Part shown: piece after piece, positions 17,465 through 25,838 of the stretch | How the letters are laid out: each line of letters opens with the position of its first letter | Position numbering within the stretch: the stretch's first letter is position 1 | From: Edaphocola flava | GTDB lineage: Bacteria; Bacteroidota; Bacteroidia; Chitinophagales; Chitinophagaceae | Direction of reading: 5' to 3' | DNA length: 64,000 nt | Assembly: GCF_004118155.1 (NCBI RefSeq) | Contig: NZ_SAIQ01000002.1 | Span: forward strand, 372,001 to 436,000 | Notes under the pieces: model-generated | Database searches by the model: none | What the model was told of the DNA's origin: nothing | The model's input: the letters and a program-made list of their open reading frames with translations, nothing else | Made by a program: the position numbers and the translations under genes

Positions 17465-18371
17465 AAGAGATTTTATCAAGAAAGTGGCCATAGGCAGCGG
17501 CCTGCTGGCTACACAGAGCTTTCCTTTTGAGGCTTTGGCGGCGCAGGACATCAGCCTGACCATATTGCATACCAATGATACACATTCCCGCCTCGATCCT
17601 TTTCCGGAAGATGATCGCAATTATCCGGGGCAGGGTGGTATTGTAGCCCGCGCAACCGAGATCGCCCGCATTCGCAAAGAGCGGGAACATATACTACTGC
17701 TGGATGCCGGTGATATCTTTCAGGGCACGCCTTACTTTAATGAGTATAAAGGAGAGCCGGAGATAATGGCTATGAGTCGTATGGGCTATGATGCCAGCAC
17801 CATGGGTAATCACGACTTTGATATAGGCCTGGAGGGTTTTGCAGCGCAATTGCCGCATGCAAACTTTCCCTTCCTGGTAGCCAATTATAATTTTAAGCAT
17901 ACCCTGCTGGAGGGCAAGGTAAAACCATATAAAGTATTTCGCCGGGGACCGTTGAAAATAGGGGTATTCGGATTGGGTATTCAGCTTCATGGCCTGGTAG
18001 CCAGGGAGAATTACGGAAAGGTGTGGTATAATGATCCTGTAGTGACTGCAAAAGAGGTAGTGCACCTGTTGAAAAATAAAGAAGGTTGTGATATGATCAT
18101 ATGCTTATCACACCTGGGTTACAGGTATGAAAGTGACAAAGTCAGCGACCATGTTTTAGCTGCAGAAACAACCGATATTGATCTCATTATCGGGGGGCAT
18201 ACGCATACCTTTTTGCCAGAGCCAGTAAGCCTGAAAAACAAGGTGGGCAAGGATGTGCTGGTCAACCAGGTAGGCTGGGCAGGACTCCGTTTAGGCAGGA
18301 TAGATTTTGTTTTTAATCATAAGAATGAATTAAAAAACATGAAAGCCCACACTGTAATTCTGAGCAAATAA
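17454..18371 (+). CDS. Metallophosphatase, 5'-nucleotidase N-terminal half, Tat-exported
   Basis: 305 residues with a twin-arginine signal (NRRDFIKKVAIGSG). The metallophosphoesterase motifs are all present: HTNDTHSR, LLDAGDIFQG, MGNHDFDIG, CLSHLG and GGHTHTF. It lacks the C-terminal nucleotide-recognition domain, which is encoded by the overlapping gene just upstream, so the usual UshA order is split and reversed. The catalytic half has a Tat signal and its partner is a lipoprotein, which implies separate export routes and assembly in the periplasm. The role is hydrolysis of nucleotides or related phosphoesters for phosphate and nucleoside supply. Confidence 0.9.
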   Translation: MQNRRDFIKKVAIGSGLLATQSFPFEALAAQDISLTILHTNDTHSRLDPFPEDDRNYPGQGGIVARATEIARIRKEREHILLLDAGDIFQGTPYFNEYKGEPEIMAMSRMGYDASTMGNHDFDIGLEGFAAQLPHANFPFLVANYNFKHTLLEGKVKPYKVFRRGPLKIGVFGLGIQLHGLVARENYGKVWYNDPVVTAKEVVHLLKNKEGCDMIICLSHLGYRYESDKVSDHVLAAETTDIDLIIGGHTHTFLPEPVSLKNKVGKDVLVNQVGWAGLRLGRIDFVFNHKNELKNMKAHTVILSK

Positions 18372-18644
18372 ACAAGAGGAAAAAATTTTTTTTTTACACA
18401 TTTTGTTTAGAATTTTGAATTCCTAAATGCAGAGAGATTCGACAACTCTTCCGTGAAGACCGGCCCTTGTAGTGAGGGGTAAGTAGCGAAACAATTTACT
18501 AGTTTTAGTAAGCCAATTAACTGTTCAGTATGCAACTTTTTTTAAAAGTAATAGTCATACTGACGTGGATTTGTCGCCTCTGTAAATTAGGAATAGCATT
18601 GAAGACATATTTTTCTGAATATCAGCAACCTCTATTATAACTAA

Positions 18645-20117
18645 ATGAATCAACCTCAACCTACCGTTCAGCACGAGCACCTCGACCCTGCCATCGCTTG
18701 GGAGAGATGTTTGTCTATCATTGAAGATAATGTCAACAGAAGGGCTTATCAGACATGGTTCCTGCCGATCCGCGCGGTTGATTTAACCAATAATATCCTC
18801 ACCATACAGGTGCCAAGCCAGTTCTTCTACGAATGGCTGGAAGAGCACTATGTTGAGTTGCTGGCCAAAACCATCAAAAGAGTCTTAGGCCGTTCCGGTC
18901 AGCTGGCGTACCGCATACAGATGGAGAACAACTCTCAGAAGCAACCGGCTACTATGCAACTGCCTGCAAGCAGTCATGCAAGACCGAGCAAAGAGAGCAA
19001 TTATATAGACATGCCGCTGATGGTAGAGGATCCTTCCAAGATCAAGAATCCGTTTGCCATTCCGGGTATGAAGCGTATGCAGATTGATGCGCAGTTGAAT
19101 GTAAACCTGGTCTTTGATAACTTTATCGAAGGGGAGTGTAACATTCTTTGCCGCAACTCCGGTCTGCGTGTCGCGCAAAAACCAGGCGAAACTTCATTCA
19201 ATCCCCTGATGATCTTTGGTGGTACCGGTTGCGGTAAGACCCACCTGATGCAGGCTATTGGTAATGAAGTGCGCAAACAGCATCCGAACAAAACGGTGTT
19301 GTATGTAAGTGCCGAAAAATTTATCAATCAATATATCGAGCATTCCAAAAATCGTGAAGTAGGAGATTTTATTAATTTCTACCAACTGATCGACGTCTTG
19401 CTACTGGATGATATTCATATTTTCACCAATGCGCCTAAGGCACAGGATGCGCTGTTCGCGATCTTCAATCACCTGCACCAGAATGGTAAGCAGATTGTAC
19501 TGACGAGCGATACGGCACCTAAAGACCTGGATGGCATGCAGGAGCGCCTGCTGAGTCGTTTCCGCTGGGGACTGACGGCAGAGATGATGCAACCCGATTT
19601 TGAAACGCGTAAGGCTATCCTTGAGGTGATCATGCGCAATGAGGGTACAGAGATCTCTGAAGAGGTAGCGCAGTATATTGCCTTCAATATTCAGAACAAT
19701 ATCCGTGACCTGAGAGGGGCCGTTATTTCCATCCTGGCACAGTCTACTTTACTGAAGAAAGATATAGACCTGGAGCTGGCAAAACGTGTGGTGAAAAACC
19801 TGATCAAAACGCCGGAAAAAGAAATTGGTATAGGAGATATCCAGAAGATGGTTTGTACCTATTTCAAGATCGATTATGATAAGCTGCAATCGAAGACCCG
19901 AACGGGTGATGTGGTGAACGCCAGACAGATTGCGATGTACCTGGCGAAGAAGTTTACCAAGTGTTCTTTAAAGACAATAGGAGACCATTTTGGTAAGCGC
20001 GACCACACTACAGTGATTCACTCTGTACAGAAAGTAGAAGACTTCCTGAAGACAGATGAAAAGTATCGCGAGTCATTCCTTGAAATCCAGCATAAAGTGC
20101 AGCTGGCGGCGATGTAG
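18645..20117 (+). CDS. dnaA: Chromosomal replication initiator DnaA
   Basis: 490 residues, a normal length. Domain I (residues 1-~85, WERCLSIIEDNVN and QTWFLPI), a short linker, the AAA+ domain III with Walker A GGTGCGKTH and Walker B LLLDDIH, and the domain IV helix-turn-helix with GKRDHTTVIHSVQKVED, which reads the DnaA box. The start at 18645 gives the usual N-terminus. A 273-base leader precedes it and two tRNA genes follow. I saw no cluster of TTATCCACA-like boxes on either side, so the replication origin is probably not at this gene. Confidence 0.96.
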   Translation: MNQPQPTVQHEHLDPAIAWERCLSIIEDNVNRRAYQTWFLPIRAVDLTNNILTIQVPSQFFYEWLEEHYVELLAKTIKRVLGRSGQLAYRIQMENNSQKQPATMQLPASSHARPSKESNYIDMPLMVEDPSKIKNPFAIPGMKRMQIDAQLNVNLVFDNFIEGECNILCRNSGLRVAQKPGETSFNPLMIFGGTGCGKTHLMQAIGNEVRKQHPNKTVLYVSAEKFINQYIEHSKNREVGDFINFYQLIDVLLLDDIHIFTNAPKAQDALFAIFNHLHQNGKQIVLTSDTAPKDLDGMQERLLSRFRWGLTAEMMQPDFETRKAILEVIMRNEGTEISEEVAQYIAFNIQNNIRDLRGAVISILAQSTLLKKDIDLELAKRVVKNLIKTPEKEIGIGDIQKMVCTYFKIDYDKLQSKTRTGDVVNARQIAMYLAKKFTKCSLKTIGDHFGKRDHTTVIHSVQKVEDFLKTDEKYRESFLEIQHKVQLAAM

Positions 20118-20140
20118 GAGAAAAAAAAGTTCAATAAAAA

Positions 20141-20172
20141 TTTGTTTTTCTAAAAAGTAAAATATACCTTTG
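20141..20172 (+). promoter_or_regulatory. Promoter of the tRNA-Ser/tRNA-Pro unit
   Basis: TTTG (20141-20144), 20 bases, TACCTTTG (20165-20172): a textbook Bacteroidota promoter 42 bases before the first tRNA. Confidence 0.82.
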
Positions 20173-20214
20173 CACTCCTTTCGATAGCGAAAGAAACAAA
20201 GTTCTTAATGGTCT

Positions 20215-20303
20215 GGTGAGGTGGATGAGTGGCTGAAATCAGCAGTTTGCTAAACTGCCGTACGGGTCAAACTGTACCGGGGGTTCGAATCCCCCCCTCA
20301 CCG
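20215..20303 (+). tRNA. tRNA-Ser(GCU)
   Basis: An 89-base class II tRNA. The acceptor arms GGTGAGG and CCTCACC pair, the anticodon stem GCAGT/ACTGC encloses the loop TTGCTAA (anticodon GCT), a long variable arm is present, and the T-loop reads GGTTCGAATCC. It decodes AGC/AGU serine codons. Confidence 0.96.
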
Positions 20304-20332
20304 CACTTTTGATTAAGATTGAAAGACCGGAT

Positions 20333-20406
20333 AGGGAAGTAGCGCAGTCCGGTAGCGCACCTGGTTTGGGACCAGGGGGTCGCAGGTTCGAACCCTGTCT
20401 TCCCTA
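20333..20406 (+). tRNA. tRNA-Pro(UGG)
   Basis: 74 bases. The acceptor arms AGGGAAG and CTTCCCT pair, the anticodon stem CCTGG/CCAGG encloses TTTGGGA (anticodon TGG), and the T-arm reads GCAGGTTCGAACCCTGT. It lies 29 bases after the tRNA-Ser, so both are probably one transcript. Confidence 0.96.
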
Positions 20407-20409
20407 CAC

Positions 20410-20446
20410 AACAGGATAATTGATCATTTGCATCAGTTATCCTGTT
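20410..20446 (+). terminator. Terminator of the tRNA unit
   Basis: AACAGGATAA (20410-20419) pairs with TTATCCTGTT (20437-20446), followed by a T8 run. Confidence 0.82.
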
Positions 20447-20668
20447 TTTTTTGTCTTTATAAAATTCTGATATTGTACTTATTGCATCAAATATAGGGTT
20501 TACGTTTTCGGTTCGAACTACCCCTGAAATGCGATCATATATAATACCATTCGGAAATACAAGTTTTTGCAACCTCTCTTTTTGCTTAACATCTCCCAAA
20601 TCCCATATGGTATTGAGTTTGACAGAAATTTCAATCGCTTTTTTATGGATTAGATTCGCTGCCCACAC
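20430..20668 (-). pseudogene. Serine-recombinase C-terminal remnant
   Basis: The minus-strand frame keeps about 75 residues that look like the extreme C-terminus of large Bacteroidota serine recombinases: a segment LGDVKQKERLQKLVFPNGI followed by YDRISGVVRTENVNPIFDAI. An in-frame TGA lies just before it (20669-20671). There is no resolvase catalytic domain, and the frame runs on into the two tRNA genes with no proper stop. It is therefore a relic, not a gene. Its tail abuts the 3' end of tRNA-Pro, which suggests that a mobile element once sat at or near this tRNA. The family assignment is by memory of that C-terminal pattern. Confidence 0.6.
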
Positions 20669-20706
20669 TCATACAATTATCTAAAAAATGCACTTTGTTA
20701 GGAATA

Positions 20707-21213
20707 CTAACTTTCCATTGAAGTTGATAATACTGATCCATCAAGTTTTGTTTCACAAACAAGAATATATTGCGTTTTATCTGGATCAATAGTATAGTCA
20801 ATGACCACTGTAGGTTCGTGCTCTGTATCCTCTATGTCAATACTAATACGAACGGGTCTTAATGCTTTTATCAATGCTGTTTTGAGATCGGTATCCGGAT
20901 GGGAATATGCAAGTATTTCCTTTAATGTTTCATTGTTGAATTCCTGTAGATGATGATCGACATACATTTCAACACCTTCATCTGAACCATCTGCACTTGC
21001 ATGCTCAATATAAAATTTAGGCTTTTTAAGGATATGCTCTATGTTGTTTAAAAAGATTTTAATTGCATCTAACTGCTCTAAATCTATAGTATCATCCAAT
21101 AAGTTTAATTCCAGTTCAATCTGGTCATTACTTAATGTCATGTTGGCGTAATACTCGCTTTCCATGTTGTCAAAGTCTATTGTTCCGTAGTAGGGTAAGG
21201 TGTAGTTTTTCAT
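20707..21213 (-). CDS. DUF2004-like small acidic protein, possible immunity protein
   Basis: 168 residues, strongly acidic, no signal peptide. The N-terminus MKNYTLPYYGTIDFDN and the pattern of alternating strands resemble small cytoplasmic proteins of the DUF2004 type as I remember them. Some such families act as immunity proteins in polymorphic toxin systems, but nothing in this gene proves that and no toxin is next to it. It lies in an AT-rich patch beside a recombinase relic and a second small frameshifted gene, which fits an accessory island remnant. The start at 21213 is the only plausible one. Confidence 0.6.
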   Translation of the reverse strand: MKNYTLPYYGTIDFDNMESEYYANMTLSNDQIELELNLLDDTIDLEQLDAIKIFLNNIEHILKKPKFYIEHASADGSDEGVEMYVDHHLQEFNNETLKEILAYSHPDTDLKTALIKALRPVRISIDIEDTEHEPTVVIDYTIDPDKTQYILVCETKLDGSVLSTSMES

Positions 21214-21563
21214 TTTTGTTTATTTAATGATTAAAAATAGGTTATCTATTAAATGTCGCACCTTTTTTATTATTTATTTCTTGTTAATTACTAAGAGTGA
21301 GCATAATACTTGTTCTTTTTTATTTGTAGCTATCTGAATTACAGTGTATTTATATTTTCGAATATAGTAATTTGGTTCTTTATGGTCAGCAAATGTTCTG
21401 CTTTTAGTTGTTTGCAATTAGCTACTGCATTATGTTGCATGTTGCAATACTGCGTTACTGTTTGAAAAAATGAAATATATCTCTGTACCAATTGTGATAT
21501 TTGATCACTGTGCATCATATATTGAATAGCTGTTTGGATATAGCTTAAAATTTACTTTTTCTA
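21214..21563. other. AT-rich interval inside the accessory patch
   Basis: About 350 bases between divergent small genes. No hairpin terminator, promoter pair or coding frame could be supported. Confidence 0.45.
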
Positions 21564-21843
21564 ATGAAAAAAATAGAATGGTTTAAGGGGCAGTTAGCTG
21601 TTGCATTCCGCAATTATGAATTGAAATATAAATCCTTTAGTGAAGGAGATTTTGGTGCTTTGGATCAGGTGGAGTTTAATACAAAAAAAACGTGGAGGGA
21701 TAATTGATTTCTGGAGTATGGGGTGGTTGGGCATTTTTTTTTACGATTATGCTGAAGAGAAAGTATTGCTGAATACTTTTTTAGAACCACACCAGCATGA
21801 AGCGCAGGAGAAGGCGATATGCAAATTGATGGAATTGATATAA
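21564..21843 (+). pseudogene. Small hypothetical gene, frameshifted in an A8 run
   Basis: ATG 21564 opens MKKIEWFKGQLAVAFRNY and runs to an A8 run (21683-21690), then meets TGA at 21705-21707. From the same point the next frame continues as RGGIIDFWSMGWLGIFFYDY and ends at 21843. With seven A's instead of eight, the two halves form one continuous ~92-residue protein. The reconstructed protein resembles small uncharacterised Bacteroidota proteins with a GGxIDFWS core, possibly immunity-like. It may be a true pseudogene, a slippage-controlled gene or a sequencing error. Confidence 0.7.
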
Positions 21844-21849
21844 CATATT

Positions 21850-21879
21850 AAAGCCCCCACTAAGCATAGTGAGGGCTTT
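21850..21879. terminator. Hairpin between the frameshifted gene and the peroxidase operon
   Basis: AAAGCCCCCACTA pairs with TAGTGAGGGCTTT (one mismatch), followed by TTTTAT. It serves the plus-strand gene and possibly the end of the convergent operon. Confidence 0.75.
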
Positions 21880-21904
21880 TTATGATAAATAAAATTACTG
21901 TTAC

Positions 21905-22981
21905 TTAAAACGGACTGCTGTACTCAGGGTTAGTGGTCAGCTTGGTATCAGTTAGTGTCTTAAGAAAGGCCACCAGTGCAGCTTTGTCCGCAGCGGTTAA
22001 CTGTAAACCATTGGGCAATTGCTGCAGGAAAGACGGGTCCAGGGTTGCAGAATTGGTTACCAGGTTATAGTGATCCACCACCTGCTCCAGGGTTTTGAAA
22101 CGGCCGTCATGCATATACGGAGCGGTCAGTGCAATATTGCGTAAAGAAGGCACTTTAAACTTCGCACGATCATTGCTATTGTGCGTAACCTTTTCTCTTC
22201 CGAAATCTGTAATGGCACCATCAGCATCCAGGCCATTATTCATAAACTGATTATTCTCAAAATCAGCCCCGCTGTGGCAGTGTCGGCAGTCTGCACCGGA
22301 TGCATTAGGGAAGCCCGGATTGTATTCTGTAAAGAACAGGAAGCGGCCACGCTCTTCTTCAGCCGTCAGTGTGGCTTTGCCCGCCAGAAAATCATCGTAC
22401 TTGGAATTTTGGGAAACGATGGTCAGCATAAACTGTTCCAGGGCTTTAGACAGGAGCAGGGAATTGATATGCTCAGTGCCGAATGCTTTTTTGAACTGCT
22501 TGCGGTACGTCTCGCTGGCATTGAGCTTTGCCAGTACATTATCCAGGGTCTCATCCATTTCCAGTTCATCCTGTATCGGCATCAGCGACTGATCGCGCAG
22601 GAGATGCGCGCGGCCATCCCAGAAGAATTCATTGTTATGCCAGGCCATATTGAATACACTCATGGCCTGTCTCTTACCATGCAGTCCGCGTACCCCTATA
22701 GACAGGGTAGCCGTATCGGTAAAGGCAAACTGCTGCATATGGCAGGAAGCACAGGATATAGTATTGGTGCGGGAGAGGATCTTGTCGTAAAACAGCATCC
22801 GGCCCAGTTTTACGCCTTCTTTGGTCAGCGCATTGTCGGCAGGCAGGTTAGGCGGCGGAAAGTTTCCGTATGCCAGGGTATAGGGTTCATTTGCGGTATC
22901 ATCTCTGTCTTTGGTACAGGCATTAACCGATACAATGAAGGCCGACAGAATGATGAACAGCAGTACTTTAAGCTTATTCAT
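21905..22981 (-). CDS. Diheme cytochrome-c peroxidase / MbnH-like lipoprotein (second copy)
   Basis: 358 residues with a lipoprotein signal (lipobox VNAC) and two c-type heme sites, CASCH at 77-81 and CRHCH at 232-236. The FFWDGRA motif near 119-125 and the PYMHDGRF segment are typical of the MauG/MbnH branch of the diheme peroxidase family, which oxidises partner proteins using peroxide. It is the last gene of an operon that starts with an MbnP-like protein, and its start overlaps the preceding peroxidase gene by 8 bases. A role in oxidising the MbnP partner is inferred from this context. Confidence 0.87.
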   Translation of the reverse strand: MNKLKVLLFIILSAFIVSVNACTKDRDDTANEPYTLAYGNFPPPNLPADNALTKEGVKLGRMLFYDKILSRTNTISCASCHMQQFAFTDTATLSIGVRGLHGKRQAMSVFNMAWHNNEFFWDGRAHLLRDQSLMPIQDELEMDETLDNVLAKLNASETYRKQFKKAFGTEHINSLLLSKALEQFMLTIVSQNSKYDDFLAGKATLTAEEERGRFLFFTEYNPGFPNASGADCRHCHSGADFENNQFMNNGLDADGAITDFGREKVTHNSNDRAKFKVPSLRNIALTAPYMHDGRFKTLEQVVDHYNLVTNSATLDPSFLQQLPNGLQLTAADKAALVAFLKTLTDTKLTTNPEYSSPF

Positions 22982-24008
22982 TTTTGAATTTTTTATTACG
23001 GATAAATGTGTAATCAGATAAGGATTTGAGGAAAGCGACCAGACTTGCTTTTTCCTGCGGACTAAGTTGCAGGGGCCTGATCAGCGCACTCTTATTGGAA
23101 TGCGTGGCTCCTCCGGAATTATAATGCTCAATAACCGCTTCCAGGCTGCTGATGCTGCCATCATGCATATAAGGTGCTGTAAAGGCAATATTGCGCAGGG
23201 TAGGTACTTTGAATCGGGCGCGGTCACTTTCGAGATGGGTAAAACGCATACGGCCACTGTCACTGTACTGCTGATACAAACCATTATTCTCAAAACGATA
23301 GTTGGTAAAGTTGAAGTCACTATGACAGCCGGAACAGTTGGTCCTTTCAGAGAAAAACAATTGCATGCCCTGTAATTCCTCGGCAGACAATGCATTACTT
23401 TTCCCCTGGTAGTAATACTGGTCAAAACGGCTGTTGCCACTGATGAGGCTGCGCTCGAAACAAGCCAGCGCCCGGGTAATTACATAAGGATCTATACTGC
23501 GGCTATATGCTTCCTGTGCCATAGACTGGTAGGTAGCATCAGCAGAAAGTTTCTGTACAATATCCAGTATGGACGTATTGAATTCATTATGCTCCTGTAT
23601 AGGCACCAGTACCTGCATTTCCAGCGTAGGTACCCCTCCTGCACGGGTGTAGGAGGTTTGGTAACCGACATTGGACAGGGTAGGTGCATTACTGGTTCCT
23701 GCGGCTTCATTCACCCCATTACTGAGGGCTACGGAATCGCTGAACGCCAGCGAAGCTTTATGACAGGAACCACAGCTGATGGTATTATTTACTGAGAGTG
23801 CTTTGTCATAAAACAGCCGTTTGCCCAGTTGCCAGCGGCTCATTGAAAAGGCATTGTCTGAAGGAATGTTCATCTGCGTAAAACCCTTGGGAATAGCCAT
23901 CAGTGCCGGTTCCGGACCGACAGGTATAGACGTCTTACTACAGCTCACTGCAACAACAGTCAGCAAGAGGCCAGCACAAAATGTATATATAACAGACCGG
24001 GTATACAT
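22974..24008 (-). CDS. Diheme cytochrome-c peroxidase / MbnH-like lipoprotein (first copy)
   Basis: 344 residues with lipobox AVSC and heme sites CGSCH (79-83) and CSGCH (225-229). It is a diverged paralogue of the following gene: overall order and the PYMHDGS segment are kept, but where the sister has FFWDGRA this one reads SYTRAGG, so the conserved Trp-Asp-Gly-Arg group is missing. It lies 4 bases after the MbnP-like gene and overlaps its paralogue by 8 bases, so all three are surely co-translated. The missing motif suggests a different substrate or an electron-relay role. Confidence 0.86.
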   Translation of the reverse strand: MYTRSVIYTFCAGLLLTVVAVSCSKTSIPVGPEPALMAIPKGFTQMNIPSDNAFSMSRWQLGKRLFYDKALSVNNTISCGSCHKASLAFSDSVALSNGVNEAAGTSNAPTLSNVGYQTSYTRAGGVPTLEMQVLVPIQEHNEFNTSILDIVQKLSADATYQSMAQEAYSRSIDPYVITRALACFERSLISGNSRFDQYYYQGKSNALSAEELQGMQLFFSERTNCSGCHSDFNFTNYRFENNGLYQQYSDSGRMRFTHLESDRARFKVPTLRNIAFTAPYMHDGSISSLEAVIEHYNSGGATHSNKSALIRPLQLSPQEKASLVAFLKSLSDYTFIRNKKFKNE

Positions 24009-24012
24009 GTAA

Positions 24013-24969
24013 TTATTCCAGTACTACTTTTTTACCCCATACCGGTTGCGATTCCTGGAACAATACCAGGAAATAAGTGCCGGAATATTTTCCGGAAAGC
24101 GTAATCTGGTCCTGGTGGGACAGTTTATTGCTTTCGATCACTCGGCCATTCAGGTCCATTAACTGGTAGCTACCGGCTTTAATATTGGCTTGTGTGTAGT
24201 TGATGCGGAACTGACCTTTACTCGGATTAGGATATACAGTAACACCTTTGTCGAGCGTCATATCATATAATGCAGTAGGGCTGCCAGCGGTAAATACATG
24301 ATCTCTGAAGTTTTGAAGCACTGTCAGGTCAGCACCATTATGACCATGTTCTAATGGTCCCGTACTTACATTCACACCTTTCAGCGCCTGTGTATAATCT
24401 GCATCCAGGTAAATGTTGATATTATTACCACTGTTTACACCAGCTACGGTTACGGTCTGCTCAAAGTAATTGGCATTCCATAAGCCATGCAGCTCAAATA
24501 CAGTATTGAAGCCGGTTCCGGTCTTGCCTTCAAGTGCTACAAAACGATAGCCGGCAGACCAACCCCAATGCATGGAAGGAGACTGGAAAGACAAAGGGCT
24601 CAACGCAGGTTGCAAAGACGGATCGGCATTATTGGCAGGGCTGTCCACACCAATAGAGAAGCGGATGCCCTCAATATTGGTAATATTGAAAGTGCCCAGC
24701 AGCTCGCTTACCGTATTGCTGCCTTTGGCCAGGATGTAACGGTCCGGAACGGCTGTGGTCATTCCCCCGTCATGGATCAGGGTGATTTTGGAAATATAAT
24801 AATCAATACGGGTTATCTGAAACTGTTGATTAAGATCATTCTGTGCTGTCTGGTTAAAAGCAAAGCTATTGCTGCCCAGTTTGTGATTGATCTTTAAAGT
24901 GACATTTTTCTGAGCATTTCCAATCAGTGCGGTGCACAGGAAGCCCAGTATGAACAGTATATTTTTCAT
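24013..24969 (-). CDS. MbnP-family copper-associated protein with T9SS sorting domain
   Basis: 318 residues. A signal peptide (cut near IGNAQ) is followed by an MbnP-type beta-rich domain, recognised by FQITRIDYYISKITL, GVDSPANNADP and the conserved SMHWGWSAGYRF core, whose tryptophans are the residues modified by MbnH in the characterised system. The last ~80 residues are a T9SS sorting domain (VYPNPSKGQFRINY ... GTYFLVLF). Export past the outer membrane would separate it from periplasmic lipoprotein peroxidases unless those are surface-exposed. Copper binding is inferred from the family. Confidence 0.82.
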   Translation of the reverse strand: MKNILFILGFLCTALIGNAQKNVTLKINHKLGSNSFAFNQTAQNDLNQQFQITRIDYYISKITLIHDGGMTTAVPDRYILAKGSNTVSELLGTFNITNIEGIRFSIGVDSPANNADPSLQPALSPLSFQSPSMHWGWSAGYRFVALEGKTGTGFNTVFELHGLWNANYFEQTVTVAGVNSGNNINIYLDADYTQALKGVNVSTGPLEHGHNGADLTVLQNFRDHVFTAGSPTALYDMTLDKGVTVYPNPSKGQFRINYTQANIKAGSYQLMDLNGRVIESNKLSHQDQITLSGKYSGTYFLVLFQESQPVWGKKVVLE

Positions 24970-25116
24970 TTGAATAAGTGATATTTTATGTGAATATAGT
25001 ACAATTATCTGCCTGTCTGCAAGGCAGTATATAACAGCGTCAACAACGTATGCTGTACCTTATGTAGCTTGATGATTAATGAGTACAGAGCACAATGTGG
25101 GCTGTACAGGTACTGT

Positions 25117-25494
25117 TTAGCCTATTTTAGGCGGTGTCCAGATAAAAGAATAATCTGAAGAAAGGAATGTGTAGGTAAACAGGTTGAAGTTGTTTACATA
25201 AACAGGTTTGTAACTGTAGGTTTTAAAAGCACTATTGGTGAGCACAATAAACTGGTGGGCATAAGGAGCACAATGGCAGGTCTTTCCGCAACCAGAACGG
25301 GAGCACTGATGGCAACGCTTGTATGGGGCTGCCTTTTTACAGCATGATTTTTCTTTCTTTGTCGTCTGCGTTGCAGATAGCGCTTTGACCGGATCTGATT
25401 TTGCCTGATGCTTACCACAGGCTTGCATTAAAGAAGGGACACATGATAATATGATCATGAACAGAAAATATAATATGTGTTTTCTTGCAGGCAA
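25117..25494 (-). CDS. Secreted Cys-rich small protein, possible metal binder
   Basis: 125 residues. A hydrophobic leader (HILYFLFMIILSCVPSLM) is followed by a basic, Cys-rich core with KSCCKKAAPYKRCHQCSRSG and CGKTCHC motifs, then an aromatic tail ending WTPPKIG. The paired CC, CxxC and CxC spacings are those of metal-chelating proteins. It lies 147 bases upstream of the MbnP-like gene on the same strand with no terminator between, so it may lead that operon. Copper handling is an inference from the motif and the neighbours; no family is recognised. Confidence 0.68.
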   Translation of the reverse strand: MPARKHILYFLFMIILSCVPSLMQACGKHQAKSDPVKALSATQTTKKEKSCCKKAAPYKRCHQCSRSGCGKTCHCAPYAHQFIVLTNSAFKTYSYKPVYVNNFNLFTYTFLSSDYSFIWTPPKIG

Positions 25495-25838
25495 TAGTTC
25501 CGTTTTTGCTTATTCTGTCAAAAATAAGTAAAAAATTACAGATTTTAATATACGCATATTTCATTTTGGTGTAAACCGCATGAACTTATTTGTCAAACCA
25601 GCGTAGCTATCGTTACACCTCAGGGTAAAAATAAAGGCAATCTTAGAAAAGATCGCCTCTTGAGCTGTAATGAAGAGATTGAGTTGAACTCAACGAGTTT
25701 TAAATAATTATCGATGGTTAACTCCATACAAAAGTAGAATATGTATTACAGTTAACGTCATCGTCGGAACAATCTTAAGTATGGTTTATCTGCTAAAAAC
25801 ACAGATCTTTCTTCAAAAAGTATGGGAAAAGTATTGTA
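25495..25838. other. Interval with one terminator and a -7-like box
   Basis: About 340 bases. It contains the terminator of the minus-strand gene at 25839-26426 and, on the minus strand at about 25727-25734, a TACTTTTG box that could drive the Cys-rich/MbnP operon. No gene is seen. Confidence 0.45.
25635..25658 (-). terminator. Terminator of the 25.8-kb hypothetical gene
   Basis: AGGCAATCTT pairs with AAGATCGCCT (one mismatch), followed on the minus strand by TTTATTTTT. Confidence 0.65.

Noticed and set aside
20267-20429. Protein-like continuation of the recombinase relic reading GFEPATPWSQTRCATG
   Set aside because: This is the reverse translation of the tRNA-Pro and tRNA-Ser genes, a well-known false protein.
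22181-22987. 268-codon plus-strand frame
   Set aside because: It is antisense to the second diheme peroxidase, whose heme motifs prove the minus-strand gene.
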